The notes below the pieces were generated by a model. It did no database searches. It saw only the letters and a program-made list of their open reading frames with translations, and had not been told where the DNA came from. The translations under genes and the position numbers were made by a program. A DNA stretch of 64,000 nucleotides from Pseudoclavibacter sp. CFCC 11306 (lineage in GTDB: Bacteria > Actinomycetota > Actinomycetes > Actinomycetales > Microbacteriaceae), in NCBI RefSeq assembly GCF_008831235.1, contig NZ_WBKF01000001.1:802529-866528 (forward strand). The letters are read 5' to 3'. Positions 33,841-43,648 of this stretch are shown here, piece by piece (the first letter of the stretch is position 1; each line of letters begins with the position of its first letter).

Positions 33841-34617
33841 TCAGCCTTCTTTCTTGGCAGTGGATGATGTGGTGCTCGCCTCGTCAGGGGCGCGATAGCC
33901 GTTCTGACGGATGGCGGCGAAGAGTTTCAGCGGATCTCCCGAGTACACGATGCGCCCGTCGACCATCAGGTGGCCCACGTCGGCCTTGACATAGTCAAGG
34001 ATGAACCCCGTGTGCGTGATGATCAGAGCTGACGGCAGCTCGCCGTCTGGCCGCGGCGTGCGCACCAGACGCTCGATCGACTCGCCCACCGCGGCGATGT
34101 GCTCAAGATCCACGCCGCTCTCGGGTTCGTCGAAGAGGCTGACCAACGGGCGCTGCAGCAGCAGCTTGAGAGTCTCCCAGCGTTTGATCTCACCACCGGA
34201 GAAGCCGGAGTTGATGTCGCGAGACCCGAAGCCCTCGAGATTCAGCTCGCGCTCTTCGCGAGCCAGCGCGTCTTGGGCGTGCATCGATCGCGCAAGCGCG
34301 CCGACGGTCACGCCTTCGAAGCTCGGCGGTCGCTGGAACGCCATGCCCAGACCAAGCCGGGCACGAGCATCCAGAGTCAGCGGCACCAGCGAGCGATCGT
34401 CGAGACGGATGTCGCCACCGGTCACCTGGTAACCAGGGAGCCCCATGATCGCCGAGAGCAGTGATGACTTTCCAGAGCCGTTCTGCCCGAAGAGCACGTG
34501 GACTTCTCCGTGTTGGATGTCGAAAGAGACGTCGTGGCAGACTGCTTTGCCCGCGATCGACACATTCACTCCGTGCAGAGCCAGCGCCGCAGGCTGCCTC
34601 AGCTCGTTCACCGTCAT
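33841..34617 (-). CDS. SufC-like ATPase of an Fe-S cluster assembly system
   Basis: A 258-residue ABC-type ATPase. Walker A is GQNGSGKSS (about 44-52), the Q-loop region reads GMAFQRPPSFEGV (about 91-103), the signature is FSGGEIKR (about 138-145) and Walker B is VSLFDEPESGVD (about 159-170). The FQRPP segment and the SGVD ending are characteristic of SufC/SmsC and not of transporter ATPases; no membrane component is near. It works with the adjacent SufB/D-like scaffold to build Fe-S clusters. The ATG at 34617 has AGAGGGG upstream. A 13-nt palindrome lies at 34650-34662 in its leader. Confidence 0.85.
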   Translation of the reverse strand: MTVNELRQPAALALHGVNVSIAGKAVCHDVSFDIQHGEVHVLFGQNGSGKSSLLSAIMGLPGYQVTGGDIRLDDRSLVPLTLDARARLGLGMAFQRPPSFEGVTVGALARSMHAQDALAREERELNLEGFGSRDINSGFSGGEIKRWETLKLLLQRPLVSLFDEPESGVDLEHIAAVGESIERLVRTPRPDGELPSALIITHTGFILDYVKADVGHLMVDGRIVYSGDPLKLFAAIRQNGYRAPDEASTTSSTAKKEG

Positions 34618-34649
34618 AGCCAGACCCCTCTTTTCAGACTGCCCTCGTT

Positions 34650-34662
34650 AACATCTGATGTT
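34650..34662. promoter_or_regulatory. Palindrome in the sufC leader
   Basis: AACATCTGATGTT is a perfect 6-1-6 palindrome between a minus-strand TAGGCT (-10 candidate, about 34668-34673) and the sufC ATG. It may be an operator. The regulator is not known. Confidence 0.3.
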
Positions 34663-34776
34663 TCATTAGCCTATCGGTTCAGGCCGCGGCCGCGGGTCTT
34701 TCACAGACACGATGTATCATCGGCACCAATCTCCACCGCGACTCGGTCGAACGCCACACAGCTGAAGAGGGAACCA

Positions 34777-36564
34777 ATGAATCATCTGCTGCTCTTCACT
34801 CTGCTCACGATGTCTGTGCTCATCACCGCCTTCGCACGCAGACGTGGCTGGTCCTCTCCGCTGGTGATCGTGATCCTGACATCGGCGATCTCGTTCCTGC
34901 CCTTCGTTCCGCACTTCGACATCGACTCCGAGCTGATTCTGACGCTCGTGCTGCCGCCGCTGCTCTACTCCTCTGCGCTGAACGTCTCCGTGATCAGCTT
35001 TCGCAAGAATCTGCGCGACATCTCGATGCTGGGCGTCGTGCTGGTGATCGTCACGGCCGCAGTCGCCGGTTTCGTGGCCTACATGGTGATTCCGGATATG
35101 ACTTGGGCCGCGGCTCTGCTGCTCGGTGCGATCATCGCACCCCCTGACGCCGTCTCGGCGGCCTCGGTCGGCCGCAAGCTCAACCTGCCGAGACGTCTGA
35201 TGACCGTTCTGCTGGGTGAGAGCCTCATCAACGACGCCACCTCGCTGACCATGATGAAAGTGGCGCTGACACTGGTCGGCGGGGCGGCGCTCACCTTCGC
35301 AGACGACCTCGGCATCTTCGGCCTGGCCGTCGGCGTCGGCATCGGTCTGGGCGTGGTCATGGGTGTGGTCTACAACTGGCTGCGCCGTCGTCTGAACGAT
35401 CCGGTGATCGAATCGCTGCTCGGACTGCTGCTGCCGTTCTTCGCCTACACCGGAGCCGAGCACTTCGGCGGCTCGGGTGTGCTGGCCGTCGTGGCAGCCG
35501 GTCTCTTGGTCGGATATGCGTCGCCGACCTTCAACTACCGCACCCGTCTGCAGGACGAACCTCTCTGGAAAGCGATCGACGTGCTGCTCGAGGGCATGGT
35601 GTTCGCCCTCATCGGGCTGCAGCTGCACAGCGTCAGCACCAACCTGGTCGACGGCGGGCGTGGCATCCTGTGGAGCCTCAGCGTCGCCGCGCTGGTGCTC
35701 GTCGCCGTGATCCTGGTGCGACCGGCCTTCGTCTTCGCCACGTACGGCCTGCAGCTCTTGGGCATGCGCCTGCGCCGAAGCCGACACAGCGGATCGCCTG
35801 ACTCAGCCGATGCATCCGCCCCACCCGGTGAGCGAAGTGTCCCAAGTGATCCGAGTCTGCTCACCCGGTCGATCATGGTGCTGACTCCGGAGAACAGCTC
35901 GACCCGCCGCTTCGCGGTTCGAGCGAAGAACACGGTGAGAGCGTTCGGCAGCTCGCAGGATCCGCTGAAGTGGAATGAGCTGTTGGTGCTGTCCTGGACG
36001 GGGATGCGCGGCGTGGTCACCCTGGCCGCCTCACTGAGCATTCCGGTGGTGATGTCCGACGGGTCGCGCTTTCCCGGGCACGACATGCTGGTCTTCATCG
36101 CGTTCGTGGTCACGGTCGGCACGCTGCTGCTGCAGGGGCTGACTCTGCCCGCGCTCATCCGCGTGCTCAACGTCGAAGACAAAGAGCAGCCCAAGCGCGA
36201 CAGGGCCGCCCGGCAGCGGCTGCTGCGCACCAGCCTCGCCGAGGCCACCGACTTCGTCAAAAAGCGCGAGGGCAACTGGCGCAAGAAGTTCGGCGACGAA
36301 GCCGTCGACCGCGCGATCACGAACATCGAGTCACGGCTCAGCCGCATCGAGCATCAGCTCGACGCCGCCGAACATCAAGAGGTGACCGCGCTCGCGTCTC
36401 GGCACATCACCGAACTGCGCCGTCAGGTGCTGCGCACTCGACGCGAGATCCTGCTGCGCGAACGCAACGCCGGGCACATCGACGAAGAGCTGATGCGCGA
36501 GGTGATGGCCGGACTCGACGCCGAAGAGCTGGCGCTCGACGAGTCGGTCGTGGGGGCCCGCTGA
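34777..36564 (+). CDS. CPA1-type Na+/H+ antiporter (NhaP-like)
   Basis: A 595-residue membrane antiporter with about 12 helices in the first 400 residues. ALLLGAIIAPPDAVSAASVG (about 125-144) and LLGESLINDATSLTMMKVAL (about 152-171) are the conserved ion-binding motifs with the key acidic pair. The cytosolic part after about residue 470 is long and charged, with a heptad-like stretch (ITNIESRLSRIEHQLDAAEH) that may form a coiled coil. It probably exports Na+ or K+ in exchange for protons to maintain pH and ion balance. The ATG at 34777 has AGAGGGA 5 nt upstream, and an extended TATCAT element is at 34715-34720. The MazF-like gene follows after 13 nt. Confidence 0.88.
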   Translation: MNHLLLFTLLTMSVLITAFARRRGWSSPLVIVILTSAISFLPFVPHFDIDSELILTLVLPPLLYSSALNVSVISFRKNLRDISMLGVVLVIVTAAVAGFVAYMVIPDMTWAAALLLGAIIAPPDAVSAASVGRKLNLPRRLMTVLLGESLINDATSLTMMKVALTLVGGAALTFADDLGIFGLAVGVGIGLGVVMGVVYNWLRRRLNDPVIESLLGLLLPFFAYTGAEHFGGSGVLAVVAAGLLVGYASPTFNYRTRLQDEPLWKAIDVLLEGMVFALIGLQLHSVSTNLVDGGRGILWSLSVAALVLVAVILVRPAFVFATYGLQLLGMRLRRSRHSGSPDSADASAPPGERSVPSDPSLLTRSIMVLTPENSSTRRFAVRAKNTVRAFGSSQDPLKWNELLVLSWTGMRGVVTLAASLSIPVVMSDGSRFPGHDMLVFIAFVVTVGTLLLQGLTLPALIRVLNVEDKEQPKRDRAARQRLLRTSLAEATDFVKKREGNWRKKFGDEAVDRAITNIESRLSRIEHQLDAAEHQEVTALASRHITELRRQVLRTRREILLRERNAGHIDEELMREVMAGLDAEELALDESVVGAR

Positions 36565-36577
36565 TGGGCGGCCGCAG

Positions 36578-37006
36578 GTGAGCGGGTTCTGGTCTTCCTC
36601 GTCAGGCGGATGCGCCGAGGTCTCGCTGCGTGCGCTGCGGTCGGCTGACACCGAGTGGACGAACGTGCCCAACGCGTCCACTGGCTATGCCTTCGGCGAG
36701 ATCGTCTGGACGTGGGTGCCCTTCGGCGAGCGCGGCGGTCACGGCAAAGACCGCCCCTGCGTTGTGGTGGGGTCGGTCTCTGACCGCGGCGACCTGCTGA
36801 TGGTGTATCTGACCAGTCGAGATCATGATGACGACGTCGATCACCTGTTTCTGGGCTATGGCAGCTGGGATCGCAGCGATCGGGGCAGCTGGGCGCAGGT
36901 GCGCCGCCTCTTCCAGGTTCATCACACGGAGGTGCGAGACGGCGGCGCAGCGCTCGATCGTATGCAGGCGAGAGCGCTGCGCCGAACGCTGCGGCTGAGC
37001 GACTGA
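36578..37006 (+). CDS. Orphan PemK/MazF-family protein
   Basis: A 142-residue protein whose core matches the PemK/MazF endoribonuclease fold: GEIVWTWVPFGERGGHGKDR (about 40-59), then PCVVVG and VYLTSRDHD. No antitoxin-like small ORF precedes or follows it. MazF toxins cut mRNA at short motifs; the arginine of the GKDRPCVVVG motif is part of the catalytic site. Stand-alone actinobacterial members may be degenerate or regulatory rather than toxins. It starts with GTG 13 nt after the antiporter stop, so it is likely co-transcribed. The first 30 residues are not conserved and the start could be internal. Confidence 0.72.
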   Translation: MSGFWSSSSGGCAEVSLRALRSADTEWTNVPNASTGYAFGEIVWTWVPFGERGGHGKDRPCVVVGSVSDRGDLLMVYLTSRDHDDDVDHLFLGYGSWDRSDRGSWAQVRRLFQVHHTEVRDGGAALDRMQARALRRTLRLSD

Positions 37007-37048
37007 TCGATTTCTTCGTTCAGAGCTCAGCCGCAGACGGCCTGACGA

Positions 37049-38062
37049 TCAGCAGGGACGGGTCTGCGGAGCCCGTTCGGCCGTCTTAGCCGGATCGGTC
37101 TCGGCGAAGGGCAGAATCACCTCGTCGATCGCAGCGAGCGTCGCATCGTCGAGCTCGACCTCGGCGGCCTGCACGTTCGAGGTGACCTGCTCGGGGCGTG
37201 AGGCGCCGATGATCGCACCCGCGATGCCGTCGCGATGCAGCACCCAGGCCAGCGACAGCTGCGCGAGCGTGATGCCGTGGTCGTCGGCGATGGGGCGCAG
37301 TCGCTGCACGGCTGCGAGCAGATCGTCGTGCAGGAAGGGCGCGATCATCTGCGATCCCCCGTGCTCGTCGGTGGCACGGCTGCCGGCCGGCGGCTGCTCA
37401 CCTGGCAGGTACTTGCCGGTGAGCACGCCCTGCGCGAGCGGCGACCAGACGATCTGCGAGATGCCGAGCTCCTTCGACGCGGGCACGACCTCGCCCTCGA
37501 TGACTCGCCAGAGCATCGAGTACTGCGGCTGGTTCGAGATGATGCGGAAGCCTGCCTGACGCGCGAGCTCCTGCCCGGCGCGCAGCTGGTCGGCCGTCCA
37601 CTCTGACACGCCGATGTAGAGCGCCTTGCCGGCGCTGACGACGTCGGCGAAGGCCTGAATGGTCTCTTCGAGCGGAGTCTCGGTGTCGTAGCGGTGTGCC
37701 TGGTACAGATCGACGTAGTCGGTGTCGAGCCGTTCGAGCGAGCCGTTGATCGATTCGAGGATGTGCTTGCGACTCAGTCCGCAGTCGTTGTGCCCCTTCG
37801 GCCCGGTCGGCCAGTAGACCTTGGTGAAGATCTCGAGAGACTCCCGCCGCTGACCGTGCAGGGCTTCGCCGAGCACTGACTCGGCCTTCGTATTGGCATA
37901 CACGTCTGCCGTGTCGAACGAGGTCACTCCTGCGTCGAGCGCCGCGTGCACGCTGGCGATCGCAGCATCGTTCTCGATCTGTGAGCCGTGTGTGAGCCAG
38001 TTGCCGAAGATGAGGGATGAGATTTTGAGGCCGCTGTCGCCCAGATACCGAAATTCAGTCAT
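37049..38062 (-). CDS. Aldo/keto reductase
   Basis: A 337-residue NADPH-dependent oxidoreductase with a TIM barrel, resembling the voltage-gated K+ channel beta-subunit class. Catalytic residues are visible: D in FDTADVYANTK, Y in VYANT, K in FTKVYW and H in YQAHRYDTETP. ISNQPQYSMLWR and GIAGAIIGASRPEQV (cofactor site) are conserved family segments. It reduces aldehydes or ketones; physiological substrate is unknown. The start at 38062 has a possible GATAAC -10 element 8 nt upstream. It is convergent with the MazF-like gene, with only 42 nt between the stops. Confidence 0.9.
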   Translation of the reverse strand: MTEFRYLGDSGLKISSLIFGNWLTHGSQIENDAAIASVHAALDAGVTSFDTADVYANTKAESVLGEALHGQRRESLEIFTKVYWPTGPKGHNDCGLSRKHILESINGSLERLDTDYVDLYQAHRYDTETPLEETIQAFADVVSAGKALYIGVSEWTADQLRAGQELARQAGFRIISNQPQYSMLWRVIEGEVVPASKELGISQIVWSPLAQGVLTGKYLPGEQPPAGSRATDEHGGSQMIAPFLHDDLLAAVQRLRPIADDHGITLAQLSLAWVLHRDGIAGAIIGASRPEQVTSNVQAAEVELDDATLAAIDEVILPFAETDPAKTAERAPQTRPC

Positions 38063-38147
38063 GAGTGCACGTTATCGCATGCGTCGTGTCCGCCGCTGTG
38101 AACACGACATGAACCTCCGCCGACTTGGCCCGACGAGACTGGTGCTC

Positions 38148-39026
38148 TCACGCGAGCGTGAAAGACCCCTCGAACACCAGCTCGGCAGGCCCGCCCAAGG
38201 CGACGTGCTCACCGTCTTCGGCGGCGAACATGCGCACGGTGAGCGCTCCGCCCGGCACCTGCACACGCCACAGGTTCGGGGCGCTCTCCCCCATCCAGTG
38301 GCGAGTGGCCAGTGCAGCGGCAGCAGTGCCGGTGCCGCACGAAAGGGTCTCTCCGACGCCGCGTTCGAAGACGCGCATACTGATCTGGCCAACGCCGTCC
38401 ACGATCGGCTGCTCGCCCAGCGCCACGAACTCGACGTTCGCGCCCGCAGGCGGAGCAGGTCTCAGCACGGGCGGCTCGATCAGCTGCATCCGCTGCTGTG
38501 TGGCGCGATCCGGCAGCAGAACGACCACGTGCGGATTGCCGACGTCAATGCCGAGACCGGGCCGACTCGCGCCGCCGAGTTCGTCGTCGACCGTGACGTC
38601 TCCGGGCACCAGCGCCCAGCGTCCGAGGTCGACCTGAAAGCCACCCGCCGACGCCTGCACGTCTTTGATGCCGGCACGCGTGGCGACCGGCAACGTGCTG
38701 CCCGGCATGATCTCGGCCAGACCTCGAGAGGTCAGATAACGACTGAAGACGCGCACGCCGTTGCCACACATCTCGGCGACGCTGCCGTCGGCGTTGCGGT
38801 AGTCCATGAACCACTCCGCACGAGGCTCTTCGGCCAGCAGCGGGCGGCCTTCGGGCAGATGTTCAGAGCGCACCACACGGATCAGCCCGTCTGCTCCCAC
38901 GCCGAAGTGTCTGTGGCAGATCTGCGCGATCTGTTCCTGGGTCAGCTCGAGCGTGCCGTCGGCGTCTTCGACGAGCACGAAGTCGTTGCCGGTGCCCTGC
39001 CCCTTGGTGAACGCAATCGTGGTCAT
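38148..39026 (-). CDS. dapF: Diaminopimelate epimerase
   Basis: A 292-residue cofactor-independent racemase that converts LL-diaminopimelate to meso-diaminopimelate, the lysine and peptidoglycan precursor. The two active-site cysteines are in AEMCGNGVR (near residue 88) and [11 protein letters not shown] (near 230), each in its half of the pseudo-symmetric fold. [11 protein letters not shown] near the N-terminus is characteristic. I chose the ATG at 39026, since GGAG at 5 nt spacing lies across the miaA stop; a GTG six nt further upstream is possible. It is the last gene of miaB-miaA-dapF and shows tight translational coupling. dapA and dapB lie 14-17 kb away. Confidence 0.94.
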   Translation of the reverse strand: MTTIAFTKGQGTGNDFVLVEDADGTLELTQEQIAQICHRHFGVGADGLIRVVRSEHLPEGRPLLAEEPRAEWFMDYRNADGSVAEMCGNGVRVFSRYLTSRGLAEIMPGSTLPVATRAGIKDVQASAGGFQVDLGRWALVPGDVTVDDELGGASRPGLGIDVGNPHVVVLLPDRATQQRMQLIEPPVLRPAPPAGANVEFVALGEQPIVDGVGQISMRVFERGVGETLSCGTGTAAAALATRHWMGESAPNLWRVQVPGGALTVRMFAAEDGEHVALGGPAELVFEGSFTLA

Positions 39027-39028
39027 CG

Positions 39029-39988
39029 TCACTCCGTTTCGTGATCTGGCCGGGCATCGACGTCATGTGCGAGGTCGTCAGCCACAGCGTCGGCGATGCA
39101 TCGGATGTTCCCAGGGTCTCCGGTGTGCAGCCGCACAGCATCATGGTATCGCCGAAACCAGGTGCGCTGCTTCTTGACGAGTCTCGTCGTGGCGAGCACG
39201 GTGTCTTCGACGGCCTGGGTCTCGGAGCAGCGGCCGTGCAGCTGTTCGAGCGCCTCACGATACCCCGTGGCGTGTATCGCCGTCGGGCTGGTGGCGAGCC
39301 CCTGCCGATCCAGGGTGCGAACCTCGTCGAGCATTCCGCCGCGCCACATCGCCTGGGTGCGCTCGGCGATGCGCGCGTTCAACACGGCGCGCTCGTCTTC
39401 GAGCACGAAGAGCCTCGTGGGCTGCCACAGCTCGGCGGCATCCGCGCGGAACGAACTGAATGGTCTGCCGGTGAGCTCATACACTTCGATGGCTCTGATG
39501 ACGCGACGTCTGTTGCGCTGGTCGATGCGATCCGCCGCGATCGGATCGACTTCACACAGCAGATCGTGCAGCTGTTCGTCGGTGAGATCTGCTGTCTGCT
39601 GCTCGAGTCGCGATCGAATGGCCGGGTCGGTTCCTGGCATCTGCTGCTGATGGATGACAGCCTCGATGTAGAACCCCGACCCGCCCACCATGATGGGATG
39701 AACGCCGCGCTGCTGCATCTCGGAGATGACGGCTCTGGCACGTTCGCGGAACCAGGCCGCTGTCGCCTCTTCTGTGATGTCGAGCTCATCGAACAGATGG
39801 TGCGGCACGCCACGACGTTCGAGCCCCGTGATCTTCGCCGTGCCGATGTCCATACCACGGTAGACCTGCATCGCATCGGCGTTGACGATCTCACTGGGGA
39901 TGCCCTGCTCGCGCAGTGCGAGGGCGACGTCGACGGCCAGCGCGCTCTTTCCTGTGGCGGTGGCGCCTGCGATGACGGTCAGCGCCAT
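39029..39988 (-). CDS. miaA: tRNA dimethylallyltransferase
   Basis: A 319-residue enzyme that adds a dimethylallyl group to N6 of A37 in tRNAs that read codons starting with U. The nucleotide-binding loop is [11 protein letters not shown] (8-18), followed by [18 protein letters not shown], a conserved substrate-binding segment, and [12 protein letters not shown] in the middle. [18 protein letters not shown] and KKQRTWFRR complete the family pattern. Its ATG overlaps the miaB stop by one base (TGATG), so the two tRNA-modification enzymes acting on the same nucleotide are translated together. MiaA acts first, MiaB second. Confidence 0.95.
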   Translation of the reverse strand: MALTVIAGATATGKSALAVDVALALREQGIPSEIVNADAMQVYRGMDIGTAKITGLERRGVPHHLFDELDITEEATAAWFRERARAVISEMQQRGVHPIMVGGSGFYIEAVIHQQQMPGTDPAIRSRLEQQTADLTDEQLHDLLCEVDPIAADRIDQRNRRRVIRAIEVYELTGRPFSSFRADAAELWQPTRLFVLEDERAVLNARIAERTQAMWRGGMLDEVRTLDRQGLATSPTAIHATGYREALEQLHGRCSETQAVEDTVLATTRLVKKQRTWFRRYHDAVRLHTGDPGNIRCIADAVADDLAHDVDARPDHETE

Positions 39989-41490
39989 CAGGATGCGGTG
40001 GTCGCTCTGATCGGAATGCTCGGCATGCCGAGACTGACTCGCCCGTCGTCGACGGCGCAGGCGTCGGCTTCGGCGGCCTCCCAGGCATCGCCGGATACGG
40101 TGCGGCGCACCCGATACTGGTCTTCTCGCGGATCGGCCAGCAGGTGGAAAGGCGCAGCGTCGGTCACTGGAACCGTCACGAAATCGCCGGGACGAGGCGC
40201 ATCTGCACCGGCCGGCACGCTGAAGTGGACGAGGCGGTTGTCTGCGGCGCGACCGCTGAGACGATGATTCGCGTGATCTTTGCGTCCCTCGGCGGGCGCG
40301 ACCAGCACCTCGACGCTGCGGCCGACCTGGTGGCGGTTCTCTTCGAGCGAGATCTGGTTCTGCACTTCGACCAGTCGTTCATAGCGCTCTTGGACCACAG
40401 CCTTGGGCACCTGATCTGGCATAGTGGCTGCCGGAGTACCGGGACGAATCGAGTACTGGAAGGTGAACGCGCTGGCGAAGCGCGACTTGCGCACCACGTC
40501 GAGAGTCTGTTCGAAGTCTTCGTCGGTCTCGCCGGGAAACCCGACGATGATGTCTGTGCTGATGGCGGCGTCAGGCATACGGTCGCGAACATCGTCGAGG
40601 ATGCGCAGGAACTTGGCGCTGCGGTACGAGCGGCGCATGGCTTTGAGAACTCTGTCTGAGCCCGACTGCAGTGGCATGTGCAGCTGCGGCATGACTGAGG
40701 GAGTGTCAGCCATCGCATCGATGACGTCGGCGGTGAACATGGCCGGATGCGGGCTGGTGAACCGCAGACGCTCAAGCCCGTCGATCGCACCGGCGGTGCG
40801 CAGCAGCTTGCCGAAGGCCTTGCGGTCTCCGAAGCCGACGCCATATGAGTTCACGTTCTGCCCGAGCAGCGTGACCTCGATCACGCCCTGATCGACAAGA
40901 GCTCCGACCTCGCTCAACACGTCGCCCGGCCGACGGTCTCTCTCTTTGCCACGCAGTGACGGCACGATGCAGAACGTGCATGTGTTGTTGCACCCCACTG
41001 AGATAGAGACCCACCCGGACGCATGAGACTCCCGCTTGCTCGGCAGCGTCGATGGAAAGACCTCAAGCGATTCCAGAATCTCGACCTGCGCCTCATGATT
41101 GTGTCGCGCGCGTTCGAGCAGCACCGGCAGCGAGCCCATGTTGTGAGTGCCGAAGACCACGTCGACCCAAGGGGCCTTCTCGATGATGCGCCCCTGATCT
41201 TTCTGAGCGAGACAGCCCCCGACGGCGATCTGCATGCCCTCGTGCTCCCGTTTCACCGAGGCCAGGTAACCGAGATTGCCGTAAAGGCGATTGTCGGCGT
41301 TCTCACGCACAGCGCAGGTGTTGAGCACGATGACGTCGGGTTCCTGCCCGTCTGCCTCGACATAGCCGGCAGCCTCGAGTGATCCACGCAGGTGCTCGGA
41401 ATCGTGCACGTTCATCTGGCAGCCGAACGAGCGCACCTCGTAGGTGCGGGGCTGGTCGGTGTGTGGTGCGCTCTGTTCGATGGTGCTCAT
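39988..41490 (-). CDS. miaB: tRNA-2-methylthio-N6-dimethylallyladenosine synthase
   Basis: A 500-residue radical-SAM methylthiotransferase that adds a methylthio group at C2 of i6A37 in tRNA. The N-terminal UPF0004 domain has its three cluster cysteines in [18 protein letters not shown] and GGCLAQKD; the radical-SAM motif is [11 protein letters not shown] near residue 170. A TRAM domain at the C-terminus precedes an extra 50-residue tail not seen in most relatives. Two 4Fe-4S clusters are expected. It heads the miaB-miaA-dapF unit, about 100 nt downstream of recX. Start at 41490 has no clear ribosome-binding site. Confidence 0.95.
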   Translation of the reverse strand: MSTIEQSAPHTDQPRTYEVRSFGCQMNVHDSEHLRGSLEAAGYVEADGQEPDVIVLNTCAVRENADNRLYGNLGYLASVKREHEGMQIAVGGCLAQKDQGRIIEKAPWVDVVFGTHNMGSLPVLLERARHNHEAQVEILESLEVFPSTLPSKRESHASGWVSISVGCNNTCTFCIVPSLRGKERDRRPGDVLSEVGALVDQGVIEVTLLGQNVNSYGVGFGDRKAFGKLLRTAGAIDGLERLRFTSPHPAMFTADVIDAMADTPSVMPQLHMPLQSGSDRVLKAMRRSYRSAKFLRILDDVRDRMPDAAISTDIIVGFPGETDEDFEQTLDVVRKSRFASAFTFQYSIRPGTPAATMPDQVPKAVVQERYERLVEVQNQISLEENRHQVGRSVEVLVAPAEGRKDHANHRLSGRAADNRLVHFSVPAGADAPRPGDFVTVPVTDAAPFHLLADPREDQYRVRRTVSGDAWEAAEADACAVDDGRVSLGMPSIPIRATTAS

Positions 41491-41592
41491 GATGAAGTCA
41501 TTCTAGGCGACGTCGGTGATACGGCAGAACGCCTCCGTTCTGCGCGGCTCGTACGCCACGAAACGCTCTGCAGAGGTGCCGCCTCGGCGAAC

Positions 41593-42351
41593 CTAGCCAA
41601 GCACCCTGGCGATGGCAAGATGAACCGTCTCAGAGTCGAAGCCTTTGCGCTGCAGCGTCGCCGAAAGCCGCTGGCGTTGAGCCGAGGGGGTCTGGGCGCC
41701 CAGACTGCGCAGTCGCTTGCGAGCCAGGGCCTCAGCTCGATCGACCTGCTGATCGCCGTCGAGGTCGGCGAGTGTGTCGTCGATGACCGAGCGGTCGAGC
41801 CCGCGCTCTTCGAGTGCACGTCGGATGACGATCGTGCCCTGGCCTCGACGACGCAGAATCTGCTCTGCGATGTCCTGAGCGATCTGATGATCGTCGATGT
41901 CGCCACGTTGCTGTGCTTCTGCGATCACGGCGTCGACCGCTGCCGGGGAGATCTCGTGTGCGTACAGCGCACCGCGGAGTTCTGACTCCGTTCGGTCTCG
42001 ACGCGTCAGCAGACGGTCGAGCTCGGCTCGGGCCTGCAGCAGTTCAGGATCAGCTCCGAGCATTTCGCCGAGGGCTGTCGCCGCATCGGCTGCGCCGGCC
42101 AGCGCACCCTCAGCGTCGAGCTCGTCGGTGTGATGCTCGGTTTCGCCTGTCGGGCCTGCAGCTGGTGTCTGCGTCTGGGCCTCTGCGTGAGCCTGACCCT
42201 GGCCCTGCACAGCGCGAACTCGAGGTGAAAGCGAGATCACCGAGGCGTCAGCACTCTGCTGCCGATGGTTGGAAGCAGTCGCAGTCTGTTCAGACCGGTC
42301 GTCGGCATCTCTGCGCCAGGCCCCCAGACTGACGACGTTGTCGTCGCTCAT
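41593..42351 (-). CDS. recX: Regulatory protein RecX
   Basis: A 252-residue RecX protein that inhibits RecA filament extension. The C-terminal 150 residues contain the helical repeats of the family (LLTRRDRTESELRGALYAH then RRGQGTIVIRRALEERGLD). The first 90 residues are a poorly conserved, Gln/Ala/Thr-rich extension, as in many actinobacterial RecX proteins. Its ATG overlaps the recA stop by one base (TGATG), so recX is translated only behind recA. This coupling is well known in Actinobacteria. A weak hairpin (7-bp arms at 41524-41530 and 41537-41543) follows the stop. Confidence 0.9.
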   Translation of the reverse strand: MSDDNVVSLGAWRRDADDRSEQTATASNHRQQSADASVISLSPRVRAVQGQGQAHAEAQTQTPAAGPTGETEHHTDELDAEGALAGAADAATALGEMLGADPELLQARAELDRLLTRRDRTESELRGALYAHEISPAAVDAVIAEAQQRGDIDDHQIAQDIAEQILRRRGQGTIVIRRALEERGLDRSVIDDTLADLDGDQQVDRAEALARKRLRSLGAQTPSAQRQRLSATLQRKGFDSETVHLAIARVLG

Positions 42352-43415
42352 CAGGCCTCTTTTGCCACACGCTTGTCGTCGAGCGATTCGACATTCGACT
42401 CTTCTGCGGATTCGGGAGCTGCGATGATGCCCAGACTGACCTTGATCTTGGTCTCGATCTCGTTGGCGATCTCGGCGTGGTCTTTGAGAAACTGTCGAGC
42501 GTTCTCTTTGCCCTGACCGAGCTGCTCACCTTCGTAGGTGTACCACGCCCCAGACTTGCGCACGAAGCCGTTGTCGACACCGTAGTCGATCAGACCGCCC
42601 TCACGTGAGATGCCTTCGCCGTAGAGAATGTCGAACTCGGCCTGCTTGAACGGCGGAGCCATCTTGTTCTTGACGACTTTGACACGTGTGCGGTTGCCCA
42701 CTGCGCTGCCGCTGTCTTTCAGAGTCTCGATGCGACGGATGTCAAGACGCACCGATGCATAGAATTTCAGTGCCTTTCCGCCTGAGGTGGTCTCAGGGCT
42801 GCCGAAGAACACACCGACTTTTTCACGCAGCTGGTTGATGAAGATCGCCGTGGTCTTCGAATGCGAAAGCGCACCGGTCAGCTTTCGCAGGGCCTGGCTC
42901 ATCAGTCGTGCCTGCAGACCCACATGCGAGTCGCCCATGTCGCCCTCGAGCTCGGCTCGCGGAACCAACGCAGCCACCGAGTCGATGACGATGACGTCGA
43001 TCGACCCCGAGCGGATCAGCATGTCGGCGATCTCAAGCGCTTGCTCACCGGTGTCGGGCTGAGAGACGAGCAGCTGGTCGATATCGACGCCAAGCTTGTG
43101 AGCGTAGTCAGGATCGAGCGCATGCTCGGCGTCGATGAACGCAGCGATGCCGCCGTTCTTCTGTGCATTGGCGAGTGCGTGCAGAGCCACTGTGGTCTTA
43201 CCCGAGGACTCAGGGCCGTAGATCTCGACGATTCGGCCTCTCGGCAGCCCGCCGATGCCGAGCGCGGCGTCAAGTGCGATCGACCCCGTGGGAATCACCT
43301 CGACAGGTGCACGCTCGTCGCTGCCCAACCGCATGACCGACCCCTTGCCAAATTGGCGGTCGATCTGTGCCAGCGCCGTGTCAAGCGCTTTATGACGATC
43401 ATTTGCTGCAGCCAT
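42351..43415 (-). CDS. recA: Recombinase RecA
   Basis: A 354-residue RecA that pairs homologous DNA and triggers LexA self-cleavage in the SOS response. Walker A is GPESSGKTT (67-75), Walker B lies at [10 protein letters not shown], and [20 protein letters not shown] covers loop L2 region features. The start at 43415 has GAGGAAG upstream; longer in-frame starts at 43427 or 43484 lack a site. A near-consensus SOS box lies at 43560-43575. The protein is free of inteins. It is followed by recX with a one-base overlap. Confidence 0.97.
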   Translation of the reverse strand: MAAANDRHKALDTALAQIDRQFGKGSVMRLGSDERAPVEVIPTGSIALDAALGIGGLPRGRIVEIYGPESSGKTTVALHALANAQKNGGIAAFIDAEHALDPDYAHKLGVDIDQLLVSQPDTGEQALEIADMLIRSGSIDVIVIDSVAALVPRAELEGDMGDSHVGLQARLMSQALRKLTGALSHSKTTAIFINQLREKVGVFFGSPETTSGGKALKFYASVRLDIRRIETLKDSGSAVGNRTRVKVVKNKMAPPFKQAEFDILYGEGISREGGLIDYGVDNGFVRKSGAWYTYEGEQLGQGKENARQFLKDHAEIANEIETKIKVSLGIIAAPESAEESNVESLDDKRVAKEA

Positions 43416-43559
43416 GTGCTTCCTCATCTCTGGTCGACGTTCACATTCTGTGATGAAGATCACGTTAGAGCCGACCACTGACATTCCTGTACGACGTCGA
43501 CTGTCTGTGGAGAAGCAGACTGGCGACGACGCGCTCTGCAGAGAACGTTAGCAGAAGAT

Positions 43560-43575
43560 TCGAAGATATGTTCGA
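43560..43575. promoter_or_regulatory. SOS (LexA) box upstream of recA
   Basis: TCGAAGATATGTTCGA matches the actinobacterial consensus TCGAAC-N4-GTTCGA with one mismatch (G at position 6). It lies 145 nt upstream of the recA start, and 74 nt after the stop of the DUF3046 gene on the same strand. Confidence 0.75.
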
Positions 43576-43648
43576 AGAGCAAGCTGCGTGTCTCCAGCGT
43601 TCGACTCCTCGTCACGGACCTGAGGATTCGACACGAGACGGCAGTGCG

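Noticed and set aside
34717-35787. 356-codon frame antisense to the Na+/H+ antiporter
   Set aside because: Composition is Gln/His/Asp/Arg-rich, as expected for a shadow of a GC-rich gene, and the antiporter on the other strand is well supported.
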